Translations under genes and position numbers: made by a program
Shown: piece after piece, positions 51,925 through 59,911 of the stretch
Layout: each line of letters starts with the position of its first letter
Numbering within the stretch: the first letter of the stretch is position 1
NCBI RefSeq assembly: GCF_021245725.1
Contig: NZ_JAJGSX010000016.1
Coordinates: forward strand, 62,001-126,000
Length of the DNA stretch: 64,000 nucleotides
Direction: 5' to 3'
From: Pseudonocardia sp. TRM90224
GTDB taxonomy: Bacteria; Actinomycetota; Actinomycetes; Mycobacteriales; Pseudonocardiaceae
Notes under the pieces: model-generated
What the model was told of the DNA's origin: nothing
What the model saw: the letters and a program-made list of their open reading frames with translations, nothing else
The model's database searches: none

Positions 51925-51990
51925 CGTGCACAGGTTCACCTCCCCGTGCACAGGTTCGAACCTGTGCACGGCGGCACCAACCTGTGCACG
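51925..51990. repeat. Nested inverted-repeat array
   Basis: Four copies of the 12-13-base unit CGTGCACAGGTTC: two forward (51925-51937, 51945-51957) and two reversed (51958-51970, 51979-51990). The middle two form a perfect 26-base palindrome. It could be a cooperative operator, or a tandem palindrome formed by duplication. No other copy was seen in the window. Confidence 0.75.
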
Positions 51991-52233
51991 AGCGCCCTGC
52001 GCGCCCTGTTCGGGCACCCACCCCGGTCTGCGGTCGCGTACCCGGAGCTGCACCCCGGCACGGATTCTCATCCCTCGTGGCGGCCCGGAGGGCCATGGCG
52101 GACTTTCCTGAACCACCTTGGCCGGTCGACGGCGCGTCGCTCGACCTCCGTCGGAGGTCGTCTCCGTCCTCCGTCGCGGTGATCCCGACGGAAGGATGAC
52201 GACAGCCCCGTACCGGTAGGGCATGGTGCTCGC

Positions 52234-52749
52234 GTGACACACGCACCGACGACAGCGTCCCCACCTGCACGGTTGCGGCTGCGGCCGCCGAACAACCCCG
52301 TCCACCCGCGCGCGACGACGTGGTGGCGCCTGCAGGACGCCGGGTTCTACCTCGTTGTGCTCGTCGTCGCCGCAGGCGCGTTGTTCTGGGTGTCCACGGC
52401 CTGGCTGGTCGGGGTCGTCGCGGTGATCGTCGTGGTCGGAGCGGTCGACATCGTCGTCACACCGCCGATCCGCTACCGCAAGCACCGGTGGGAGGTCACC
52501 GACCAGGCCGTCTACGTCCGGACGGGGTTCTTCGTCGAGGACTGGCGGGTCGCGCCGCTCTCGCGCGTGCAGACCGTCGACACCAAGCGCGGTCCGCTGC
52601 AGCAGTGGCTCGGGCTCTCCACGGTCACGATCACCACGGCGTCGACGGCGGGCGAGCTGAAGATCAAGGGCCTGGAACGGGGGTTCGCGGCGGAGCTCGT
52701 CGAGCAGCTGACGGCCGCGACCGAGGCGACACCGGGTGACGCGACATGA
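52234..52749 (+). CDS. Bacterial PH-domain membrane protein (YdbS-like)
   Basis: A 171-residue protein with two hydrophobic helices (FYLVVLVVAAGALFWVS, LVGVVAVIVVVGAVDIVV) and a bPH2 domain (YRKHRWEVTDQAVYVRTGFF, PLSRVQTVDTKRGPLQQWLG, STVTITTASTAGELKIKGLE). YdbS/YdbT pairs are linked to envelope stress tolerance in Bacillus. GTG start; overlaps the next gene by 4 bases. Confidence 0.88.
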   Translation: MTHAPTTASPPARLRLRPPNNPVHPRATTWWRLQDAGFYLVVLVVAAGALFWVSTAWLVGVVAVIVVVGAVDIVVTPPIRYRKHRWEVTDQAVYVRTGFFVEDWRVAPLSRVQTVDTKRGPLQQWLGLSTVTITTASTAGELKIKGLERGFAAELVEQLTAATEATPGDAT

Positions 52750-54311
52750 CCGGTGCATCACCGGCCGACACCGCAGTGCAGGGCACGGTCGCGCAGCCCG
52801 AGTGGCAGCAGCTCGACCGCAGGTCGATCTGGGTCGCGCCGGTGCAGCCGCTGGCCGGCCTGCTGCTGGCCGGGCTCGTCGCGATCACCTTCCGCGGCTG
52901 GGACCGCTTCGGCGTGATCGAGCCGGCCATCGGTGCGGCCGTCGCGATCGGCGTGTTCGCGCTGAGCGCGTGGCACTGGCGCACCACCCGCTATCGCATC
53001 ACGCCCACGCACGTGGAGATGACCAGCGGGATGCTGGTGCGCAAGCACCGCTCGGTCGCGCGCGACCGGCTCCGCTCCGTCGACCTGACCTCCGACGTCG
53101 TGCACCGGCTGGCCGGGCTGTCCGTGGTCGCCATCGGCACCGGGCGGCAGGGCGGCGAGTCGGACGACGAGCTGAAGCTGGACTCCGTAACCACCGAGGA
53201 GGCCGAGCGGCTGCGCAGGCTGCTGCTCGACCGCGGATCGCGCGCACCTGCCGTCGCGGTGGCAGATCCAGGGGGCCCAGCCGAGCCTGCTCCGCTGGCG
53301 AGGTTCGAGGCGTCGTGGGTCAAGCTCGCGCCGCTCTCGATCATGGGGCTCGTCGCGCTCGCCGTGCTCGCCGGCGGTGCTGCGCAGCTCGCCCGTTCGG
53401 TCGGCGGCGACGAGATCTGGCGCTCCGGCCCCGTCCGCGGCGCGTGGGACTGGGTCGTGGCCACCCCGATCCTGACCGTCGTGATCGGCGGGCTGGTCGG
53501 GCTGCTGGTGCTCAACGCCGTGCTCTCGACCGTCCTCTACGTGCTGTTCTACGGCGGCTACACCCTCGTCCGCGCCGACGACGGCACCTTGCGGATCTCC
53601 TACGGCCTGCTCACACAGCGGTCGGTGTCGATCGAGGAGCGGCGGATCCGGGGCGTGCGGATGGACGAGCCGCTGATGCTGCAGCTCGGCCGTGGCGCGC
53701 GGCTGCGGGTCGTTGCGGCCGGCCTGGGCACGAAGGACGGCGAGGGCAAGGAGAAGAAGGACAGCGACATGCTGCTCCCGACCGCTCCCGCCGCCGTCGC
53801 GCACCGCGTCACCGCGGACGTGCTGGGCACACCGACGTCACCCGTGGGCGCGCCGATGCGCCGCCACCCGGTCGCCGCGCTGCGGATCCTGCTCCTGCAA
53901 GGAGTTTCGCTGGCGTTGGTGCCGGCCGCGGTGCTGCTGATGCTCGCGCTGGTCGGGCTCGTCCCGCACTGGATCTGGCAGGTGCTGTTGCTGCTGGTCG
54001 TGCCGGCGGTCGTCGGGGCGTGGCTGGAGTACCGCAACCTCGGGCACGCGCGGGTGGGGGAGTTCCTCGTCGCGCAGGGCGGGCCGGCCGGACGGCACAC
54101 CGTCGCGGTCCGGACCGACGGGATCATCGCGTGGCAGTTCCGGCGCACGGTGTTCCAGCGCAGGCCGCGCGTGCTGACCGCGATCGCCGCCGTGGCCGCC
54201 GGCAAGGGCACGCAGACGATCAAGTACGCGCTGCAGGACGACGTGCTGCCGGTCGCGCGCGACTGCGTCCCCGGTCTGCTCGACCCGTTCCTCGAGCCCG
54301 ACCACCCGTAG
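52746..54311 (+). CDS. Multi-PH-domain membrane protein (YdbT-like)
   Basis: A 521-residue protein with about five to six membrane helices in pairs and three bPH2 domains (for example WRTTRYRITPTHVEMTSGML, RDRLRSVDLTSDVVHRLAGL; later LRISYGLLTQRSVSIEERRI; and the C-terminal HTVAVRTDGIIAWQFRRTVF). It forms an operon with the preceding YdbS-like gene, ATG overlapping by 4 bases. Family A palindrome begins right after its TAG stop. Confidence 0.88.
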   Translation: MTGASPADTAVQGTVAQPEWQQLDRRSIWVAPVQPLAGLLLAGLVAITFRGWDRFGVIEPAIGAAVAIGVFALSAWHWRTTRYRITPTHVEMTSGMLVRKHRSVARDRLRSVDLTSDVVHRLAGLSVVAIGTGRQGGESDDELKLDSVTTEEAERLRRLLLDRGSRAPAVAVADPGGPAEPAPLARFEASWVKLAPLSIMGLVALAVLAGGAAQLARSVGGDEIWRSGPVRGAWDWVVATPILTVVIGGLVGLLVLNAVLSTVLYVLFYGGYTLVRADDGTLRISYGLLTQRSVSIEERRIRGVRMDEPLMLQLGRGARLRVVAAGLGTKDGEGKEKKDSDMLLPTAPAAVAHRVTADVLGTPTSPVGAPMRRHPVAALRILLLQGVSLALVPAAVLLMLALVGLVPHWIWQVLLLLVVPAVVGAWLEYRNLGHARVGEFLVAQGGPAGRHTVAVRTDGIIAWQFRRTVFQRRPRVLTAIAAVAAGKGTQTIKYALQDDVLPVARDCVPGLLDPFLEPDHP

Positions 54312-54380
54312 AAGTTCCCCACCGTTTTGTCCACCTGCGCGCCGAAACTGCGCGCAAGTGCACAAAACGGTGGGGAAGTT
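54312..54380. repeat. Palindromic element family A, copy 3
   Basis: 69 bases: AAGTTCCCCACCGTTTTGT and ACAAAACGGTGGGGAAGTT as arms, inner TGCGCGC/GCGCGCA and a CGAAACT loop. It fills the space between the YdbT-like stop (54309-54311) and the amidase stop (from 54387) on the other strand. Confidence 0.88.
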
Positions 54381-54386
54381 GGGGGG

Positions 54387-55760
54387 TCAGACGTAGCTGC
54401 GGGGGGCCGCGGCGCCGGTGCGCGGCACCGCCTTGCGCTCCAGCTGGGCCGCCGCGGCGAGCAGCATGGCCTCCGAACCAGGGCGGCCGACCAGCTGCAC
54501 CCCGGCCGGGCGGCCCTCGACGACGAGCGGCGCGACGACGGCCGGCAGGCCCGCGAGGTTCCACGCCTGCGTGTACGGCACGCGCCTCGCCTGGACCAGC
54601 AACGTGCTGAGGTAGCGCCTGCCGGCGGCGGCGTCGACCGGCATCGGCGGGCCGGCAACGGCCGGGCTGATCATCAGGTCGTAGCCGCCGTCGTCCAGCC
54701 AGCCGACCATCGCGTCGCGCCACGCCGCCGCGGCCGCCGGTCGCGGCCGGGTGAAACGCCGGACGCGCCGGCCCTTGCGGACCACGGTCGCGGTGCGCCG
54801 TTCCAACGCCGAGCGCTCCAGCCCGAGCGCCTCCACGTCGTGCGCCACGCCGGCGTGCCAGCGCCGCGCCCACTGCGCGTGCATGCCCCGCGGGTAGGGC
54901 GGCTCGGTGAGCGACACGACCGCCCCGGGGCGGGCCCGCAACCGGGCGGCCGCACCGATCGCGGCGGCGCGGTGGTCGGGGTGCAGCCGGCCGAACGGGA
55001 CGGGGTTGCGCAATGACAGCGCGATCCGGCTGGGGCTCGTGCCGGCGAGCTCGATCGGCTGCCCGCTCAGCACGCCGAGCATGAGAGCGGCGTCGCCGGC
55101 CGTCCTGGCGATCGGGCCGGCCGCGGTGAGCCCGCCCCAGTGCTCGTCGGCGCCGCCCGGCAACGGCACCACCCCGGTGCCGGGCTTGACCCCGACCAAC
55201 CCGCAATACGCTGCAGGAATCCGGATCGAGCCACCGCCGTCGGTGCCGAGCGCCAGCGCGGCCATGCCGGCGGCCACCGCGGCGGCGCTGCCACCGCTGG
55301 AGCCGCCCGGGTCGAGGTCGCCGTCGAGCGGGTTGCGGGTGCTGCCGAGCGCGGAGTGGGTGAAGCCCCAGATGGCCAGCTCGCACAGGCGGGTCTTGCC
55401 CAGCACGACGGCGCCGGCCGCGCGCAGCCGTTTGACCAGGTCGTCGTCGCGCTTCGCCGGCTCGGTGGACGTCGCCGCCGAGCCGTGCCGGGTGGGGTAG
55501 CCGGCGACGTCGATGTTGTCCTTGATGGCGATCGGGACGCCGGCCAGCGGCAGCGCGAACCGATCGGGCCGCGCGTCGACACCGCCCGCCTCGGCGAGCA
55601 CCCGTGCCGGATCATGATGTTGGAACGCGCCGGTGGTGCGGTCGAGATCGGCGATGCGGGCCAGGTGGGCCCGCGCCACATCAACCGCGCTGCTGCGTCC
55701 GTCGTGCACCCGGGCCGCGATCTCGGCCGCGGTCAACGCGGTCAGGTCGGGGGCCTCCAT
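54387..55760 (-). CDS. Amidase-signature-family amidase
   Basis: A 457-residue amidase. The Ser-cisSer-Lys triad is visible: Lys in PIAIKDNIDVAGYPTRHGSA, cis-Ser and Ser in LDPGGSSGGSAAAVAAGMAA and GTDGGGSIRIPAAYCGLVGV. Members include GatA and many amide hydrolases; the absence of gatB/gatC nearby makes GatA unlikely. ATG 55760 follows a purine-rich site (TGGGGGG). Substrate unknown. Divergent from the MFS exporter. Confidence 0.9.
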   Translation of the reverse strand: MEAPDLTALTAAEIAARVHDGRSSAVDVARAHLARIADLDRTTGAFQHHDPARVLAEAGGVDARPDRFALPLAGVPIAIKDNIDVAGYPTRHGSAATSTEPAKRDDDLVKRLRAAGAVVLGKTRLCELAIWGFTHSALGSTRNPLDGDLDPGGSSGGSAAAVAAGMAALALGTDGGGSIRIPAAYCGLVGVKPGTGVVPLPGGADEHWGGLTAAGPIARTAGDAALMLGVLSGQPIELAGTSPSRIALSLRNPVPFGRLHPDHRAAAIGAAARLRARPGAVVSLTEPPYPRGMHAQWARRWHAGVAHDVEALGLERSALERRTATVVRKGRRVRRFTRPRPAAAAAWRDAMVGWLDDGGYDLMISPAVAGPPMPVDAAAGRRYLSTLLVQARRVPYTQAWNLAGLPAVVAPLVVEGRPAGVQLVGRPGSEAMLLAAAAQLERKAVPRTGAAAPRSYV

Positions 55761-55862
55761 CCCCCCACCATGGCATTGATCAGGTGTTATGGGAGCCCGA
55801 CCCGCCGACTCTTCCGTCAACGGCGCCCACATGCACGAGCCTTCCCCGGATCGAGTGATCCA

Positions 55863-55891
55863 CTAAGTTGAGCCGACTGGACTCAACTTAG
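55863..55891. promoter_or_regulatory. Palindrome upstream of the MFS exporter
   Basis: Inverted repeat CTAAGTTGAG / CTCAACTTAG with a 9-base spacer, 40 bases before the MFS start. The half-site AAGTTGAG...CTCAACTT is the same as in the TetR operator at 7899-7920 (spacer 6 there). It is probably an operator; a common regulator is possible but not shown. Confidence 0.55.
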
Positions 55892-55930
55892 CTTGACGGG
55901 TGATTGCTCCTGAGCTTGAGTACTTGAGCC

Positions 55931-57118
55931 ATGGGGACTCAATTGCAGGAGCGGCTGCCGCGCTCCTTCCGGGTGTGGGTGGGCGCCGCGACGGTCTCGC
56001 AGATCGGCGACGGGATCCTGTACTTCGCGCTCGGCTGGACCGCCAGCGCGTACGGCGGCGTCGCAGCAGGGGCGGTGCTCGCCGCGCTGATCGTGCCGAG
56101 GACTCTGCTGATGCTCCTCGGCGGCGCGATCGCCGACCGGGTCGGCGCCCGGCCCGTCCTGATCGCCGCCGACGTCGTGGTGCTCGTGGCATCAGCGGTC
56201 GTCGCGGTGGCCGCCGCGGCGGTCGGCGGGCCGCTGTGGCTGCTGCTGGTGGTCGCGGTTGTCTTGGGCATCGCGACCGCGTTCGCGTTCCCCGCGGCGG
56301 GCTCGCTCCCGGCCCGGCTCGTCGACGCACCGCAACTGCCGCGCGCACTCGCGCTGCGCAACGCCGGTTTCCAGGTCGCGCAGCTCGCCGGTGCGCCGCT
56401 CGGCGGGCTGCTCGTCGTGGCCGGTGGGCTGGTCGCCGCGCTCGGGGTGAACGCCGTTTCGTTCGTCCCGGTGGTGGTCGCGACGATGCTGCTGCATGCG
56501 AACCCGGCTGGGCCGGCCGGTCGCGCGTCGCTGCTGCGCGAGATGGGGGACGCGCTGCGCGTCGCGGTGCGGGTGCCCGCGTTGCGGGTCGTCCTGGCCG
56601 CCTACGCCGTCGCGGGCGGGTTCGTGCTGCCGGTGCAGGCGCTGCTCGTCCCGTTGCTGGCCAGGGAACGCGGTTGGGCGGCCACCGACGCCGGGCTCGT
56701 CGAAGGGGCTGTCGGCGCGGCGGCCCTGCTGTGCGCGCTGGTGGTCGCCCGCACCGGGACGTCCCGGCTGGCCGGTCCCGCCGCCGGGCTCGGGCTGCTG
56801 GGCACCGCGGTGGGAGCGGGGGTGATCGCGGCCGTTCCCGCGGCGCCCGTCGCGATCGGGGCGGGCCTGCTGCTCGGCGCCGGCCTCGGGGTGTTCATCG
56901 CGCACGCGGGCCCGGTGCTGATGACGGCCTCGCCCGCCTCGCACCTCTCCCGGATACAGGCGCTGCTCGGGGTCGTCCAGAGCGGCGTGATGGTCGGCTC
57001 GAACCTGCTGCTCGGCTGGCTCGCCGGCACCGGCGGGGCCGCGACGGCGACACTGGCGGCGGCTGCCGTCCTGGCGATCGCGGCGGTGCTGACGGGCACG
57101 AGCCGCCCCCTCCGCTGA
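55931..57118 (+). CDS. MFS transporter (efflux type)
   Basis: A 395-residue 12-helix protein of the enterobactin/antibiotic exporter type (MFS_3): FRVWVGAATVSQIGDGILYF, LLMLLGGAIADRVGARPVLI, FAFPAAGSLPARLVDAPQLP and ALALRNAGFQVAQLAGAPLG. ATG at 55931. The substrate is unknown; the upstream palindrome suggests control by a TetR-type repressor. It is not an obvious partner of the divergent amidase. Confidence 0.9.
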   Translation: MGTQLQERLPRSFRVWVGAATVSQIGDGILYFALGWTASAYGGVAAGAVLAALIVPRTLLMLLGGAIADRVGARPVLIAADVVVLVASAVVAVAAAAVGGPLWLLLVVAVVLGIATAFAFPAAGSLPARLVDAPQLPRALALRNAGFQVAQLAGAPLGGLLVVAGGLVAALGVNAVSFVPVVVATMLLHANPAGPAGRASLLREMGDALRVAVRVPALRVVLAAYAVAGGFVLPVQALLVPLLARERGWAATDAGLVEGAVGAAALLCALVVARTGTSRLAGPAAGLGLLGTAVGAGVIAAVPAAPVAIGAGLLLGAGLGVFIAHAGPVLMTASPASHLSRIQALLGVVQSGVMVGSNLLLGWLAGTGGAATATLAAAAVLAIAAVLTGTSRPLR

Positions 57119-57150
57119 CCCCGCACCGCACCGGCCGACGGGGCGCCGGG

Positions 57151-57209
57151 GAGGGCAGGAAAGCCACTTTCCTGCCCTGTGAGGGCCTGAAAGTGGCTTT
57201 CCTGCCCTC
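57151..57209. repeat. Palindromic element family D, copy 3
   Basis: Arms GAGGGCAGGAAAGCCACTTT and AAAGTGGCTTTCCTGCCCTC around CCTGCCCTGTGAGGGCCTG. Arms are identical to copy 2 (20320-20378). It lies between the convergent MFS gene and the 169-residue hypothetical gene. Confidence 0.88.
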
Positions 57210-57234
57210 GTGTGCGGGAACGCGCGCGTCCCGA

Positions 57235-57744
57235 TCAGGTCCACCCGACGATCTCGAGGAGCAGTATCAGCGTGTGCTCGGCGCCCGTGCCGAACGCGGT
57301 CGCCAGCGCATAGGCGACGGCGACGTCCTGCGGCTGCGGCGAGTGCGGCTCCCAGGTGGCCGTGAGCTCGATCGACTCCGGCTCCAGGAGGATGAGTCCG
57401 TAAGGCTTGCCGTCGCGCAGCACGGTGCTGGTGTGCTCGTCCTTGGGCTTCATCCGGTACCGCGTGCCGCCGATGACGCTGTCGACGCGGTGCGAGCGGC
57501 GGGTGAAGCTGCCCCGCCCCGGCGTGACGGTGCCAGGCCGGCCGTCGACGGTGATGGTGAGGAACTCCGCCCGGCGAGTGCCGATCGGCACCAGCTGCGT
57601 GACGGAGGCGGCCTCCGAGCGGCTCACGACCACCGAGGGCAGGCCGTCGCCGGCGATCTCCACCGAGCCGTTCTCGTTGTCCGTGTGGACGATGACCAGG
57701 CCGAACAGGTCGTCCTGCACGGCGCAGGACTGGATCAAGGGCAC
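57235..57744 (-). CDS. Hypothetical protein next to selC
   Basis: A ~169-residue protein with no signal or membrane segment. It has DDLFGLVIVHTDNENGSVEI, VPIGTRRAEFLTITVDGRPG, FTRRSHRVDSVIGGTRYRMK and a C-terminal helix. No known domain is recognised. The GTG at 57744 is chosen because longer frames would run through the tRNA-Sec gene. It lies 43 bases downstream of selC on the same strand and may be transcribed with it. Confidence 0.65.
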   Translation of the reverse strand: MPLIQSCAVQDDLFGLVIVHTDNENGSVEIAGDGLPSVVVSRSEAASVTQLVPIGTRRAEFLTITVDGRPGTVTPGRGSFTRRSHRVDSVIGGTRYRMKPKDEHTSTVLRDGKPYGLILLEPESIELTATWEPHSPQPQDVAVAYALATAFGTGAEHTLILLLEIVGWT

Positions 57745-57787
57745 AGGACCGGAGTATTCCGGCTGCCTGCTCGGGGGAGCAACGCGG

Positions 57788-57883
57788 TGGCGGAGGCGGA
57801 CGGGAATCGAACCCGCCTGGCCGAGATGCTCGGCCACGTCGGTTTTGAAGACCGCGGGGGCCACCAGGCACCCTCACGCCTCC
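57788..57883 (-). tRNA. selC: tRNA-Sec (anticodon UCA)
   Basis: A 96-base tRNA including the encoded CCA. The acceptor is GGAGGCG/CGCCTCC, the anticodon arm is CGGT-CTTCAAA-ACCG with UCA, the long variable arm is TGGCCGAG-CATC-TCGGCCA, and the T arm has GGTTCGATTCC. These are the marks of selenocysteine tRNA. With selA, selB and selD at 43.5-48.7 kb it completes the Sec machinery. It is 9 kb away from selD on the other strand. Confidence 0.95.
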
Positions 57884-57898
57884 CAGGCGTCACCGCGG

Positions 57899-58288
57899 TC
57901 ACCGCCCGGCGAGAGCCTCCAGCGCCTGCGGCACCCCGTCGGCGACGGTGAACAGCTGCAGCAGTCCGGTGGCCTCGAGCGCGCGCCTCGCGATCCGCGA
58001 CCCAGGCACCAGCCAGAGCGTGCCGCCGCGGCTCTCGGCCTCGTCCTTGCCCCCGACGAGCACGGCGAGCCCGGCCGAGCCGAGGAAGGAGACGTCGGTG
58101 AGGTCGAGCACGAGGTCGCGCACCTCGGCGAGCTGTTCTTGCAGGCGTTGCTGGAGCACGGGCGAGGTCAAGGTGTCGAGCTCGCCGACGACGTGCAGCA
58201 CGCGAACACCGGGGCCGTGGTCGACCACGTCGAAGCGAAGGATCTCCCCGACGTCCGCCCCCTGCTCACCGGGTGGATCGAGATTCAT
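57899..58288 (-). CDS. STAS-domain anti-sigma factor antagonist
   Basis: A 129-residue RsbV-like protein: VLHVVGELDTLTSPVLQQRL, LVLDLTDVSFLGSAGLAVLV (Ser phospho-acceptor), GTLWLVPGSRIARRALEATG. ATG 58288 has GAGG upstream. It is the second STAS gene in the window and may act on the RsbW encoded at 41000 or on another RsbW. It lies just upstream of selC on the same strand. Confidence 0.9.
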   Translation of the reverse strand: MNLDPPGEQGADVGEILRFDVVDHGPGVRVLHVVGELDTLTSPVLQQRLQEQLAEVRDLVLDLTDVSFLGSAGLAVLVGGKDEAESRGGTLWLVPGSRIARRALEATGLLQLFTVADGVPQALEALAGR

Positions 58289-58430
58289 GTGCTCCGGCTC
58301 CTCGATTGAGCGTCGTGGACTCGTGGCACCGGCCGTTGACCGCAACCGTGCGCGGCCGTTTCGAGCCGCTCGCCGAACCCTACGACGGGCCCGAAAAGCC
58401 GACAACAACACCCCTGGGCATGCTGCTCGC

Positions 58431-58856
58431 ATGGAGCGCGAATTCGCCGTGCGGGTGCACGTCCGCAGCTACGAGGTGGACGTGAACGGGCACGTCAACC
58501 ACGCCAACTACCACCGGTACGGCGAGCACGCCCGCACCGAGCACCTCACCGCCGCGGGCTGCTCGATCGACCGGCTCACGGAGCTCGGCGTCGGGATCGT
58601 CCTCTTGGAGACGCATGTCCGGTTCCTCCGTGAGCTGCGCCACGGCGACGCCGTCGACATCAGCTCCGACCTGGCCTTCGGGGAGGGCAAGACCTTCACG
58701 ATCGAGCACACCCTCCGCAAGACCGACGGGGTGGTCGCGGCCGAGATCAGCTGCCGGATGGGCCTGCTCGACGCCACTGCGCGCAGGCTGGTGGCCGACC
58801 CGCGGGCCCGGCTTGCGGAGATCGCGACGGAGCCCGCCGTGCTCGGGATCGACTGA
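58431..58856 (+). CDS. Hotdog-fold acyl-CoA thioesterase (4HBT type)
   Basis: A 141-residue YbgC/FcbC-type thioesterase: VRSYEVDVNGHVNHANYHRY (catalytic Asp and HxNxxxY), ETHVRFLRELRHGDAVDISS, EHTLRKTDGVVAAEISCRMG. It hydrolyses acyl-CoA thioesters; the natural substrate is unknown. ATG 58431 is the conserved start. Confidence 0.9.
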   Translation: MEREFAVRVHVRSYEVDVNGHVNHANYHRYGEHARTEHLTAAGCSIDRLTELGVGIVLLETHVRFLRELRHGDAVDISSDLAFGEGKTFTIEHTLRKTDGVVAAEISCRMGLLDATARRLVADPRARLAEIATEPAVLGID

Positions 58857-58921
58857 ACCCTCGATCGGATCCTCGCCGGCCGGACGGCGCGTGCGGCGCC
58901 GCCGGCCCGTACCCTGCTCGC

Positions 58922-59911
58922 GTGAACCAGGTGGAGCCGCTCCCCTTCGTACACGGCGACCGTGACGTCATGCGGGTGCTTCTGGACCGTCGCGCCGACG
59001 GCAGCCGGCCGGGTCAGCGCCACGACGAGCACCACGTCGCGCTCGTCATCGGCGGCGGTGGGATGCGCGGCGCGTACGTCGCGGGCATGCTGCGCGCGCT
59101 CGAACGGGCGGGCTTCCAGCAGGGCTTCGACGAGGTCTACGGGGCGTCGTCGGGCTCCTACAGCGCCGCGGCGTTCCTCACCGGCAACGCCGCCGACTGC
59201 GCGGCCTGCTTCCACGAGGACCTCGCCACCGACGTCTTCATCAACATGCGCAGGCTGGGCAGCCGCAAGCCGGTGGTCTCGCTCGACCACCTCGTCGACG
59301 CCATCGGCAAGCGCAAGCCGCTGGACTGGGCAGGTCTGGGCGACATGCCGGCCCCGCTGCGGGTCGTCGCGACCGACACCGCCGACCTGCGGCCGCACAC
59401 GCTCGTCGGGATGCGGACCGCGGCCGACTGGAAGCGCGCGCTGCGGGCGAGCGCGTCGATCCCGCTGCTCTGCGGCCCTCCGGTCGAGTGGGACGGGCGG
59501 CGCTGGGTCGACGGGTCGGTCGGCGAGCCGCTGGCGATGGCCCGCGCGCTGCGCGGCGGCGCGACGCACGTGCTCGTCATGCTCTGCCGCGGCGCCGACG
59601 ACCTGCACCACGACGCCGACGCAGGGCTCTCGCTCTGGGCGCGGGCGCTCGACCGGATCGTGCCCGGGCTCGGCACGGTCGCGCAGGGCTCCCGGCGCTA
59701 CGGCGCCGACCTGCGGCTGATCACCGACGCCGCGCACCCCGACCGCGAACCCGGTCACCTCCTCGCGATCGCGCCGTCCCGGTCCGCGGAGATCGGCGCG
59801 CTGTGCATCGAGCGCGATCCGCTGCGCGAGGCCGTCCGCATCGGCGATGAGTCGGTCGTCGCGGCGGTCGAGTCGGTCGCGGCGGAGCGGCGCGACCTCG
59901 ATCCCGCCTGA
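58922..59911 (+). CDS. Patatin-like phospholipase
   Basis: A 329-residue patatin-fold hydrolase: oxyanion GGGGMRGAY-type loop (VIGGGGMRGAYVAGMLRAL), nucleophile VYGASSGSYSAAAF (GxSxG), and DGS dyad in RRWVDGSVGEPLA. These are cytosolic or membrane-peripheral lipid acyl hydrolases. GTG 58922 has TACCCT (58910-58915) 6 bases upstream. Its TGA shares one base with the cinA ATG. Confidence 0.92.
   Translation: MNQVEPLPFVHGDRDVMRVLLDRRADGSRPGQRHDEHHVALVIGGGGMRGAYVAGMLRALERAGFQQGFDEVYGASSGSYSAAAFLTGNAADCAACFHEDLATDVFINMRRLGSRKPVVSLDHLVDAIGKRKPLDWAGLGDMPAPLRVVATDTADLRPHTLVGMRTAADWKRALRASASIPLLCGPPVEWDGRRWVDGSVGEPLAMARALRGGATHVLVMLCRGADDLHHDADAGLSLWARALDRIVPGLGTVAQGSRRYGADLRLITDAAHPDREPGHLLAIAPSRSAEIGALCIERDPLREAVRIGDESVVAAVESVAAERRDLDPA

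Larger units (their letters stand above)
51748..52233. other. Repeat-rich intergenic region
   Basis: 486 bases without a credible gene. It holds the family C palindrome (51799-51849) and a nested inverted-repeat array (51925-51990). The rest is GC-rich sequence with frames that have no family-like content. TACCGG-TAGGGCAT just before 52234 may contain the promoter of the next gene. Confidence 0.6.

Noticed and set aside
51744..52199. Frames of 75-151 codons in the gap before the PH-domain operon
   Set aside because: They read through palindromes and GC-rich filler, overlap each other in several frames and show no domain.
54387..55760. GatA subunit of the tRNA amidotransferase
   Set aside because: The fold is right, but gatB and gatC are not nearby and the sequence lacks a clear GatA context; general amidase is safer.
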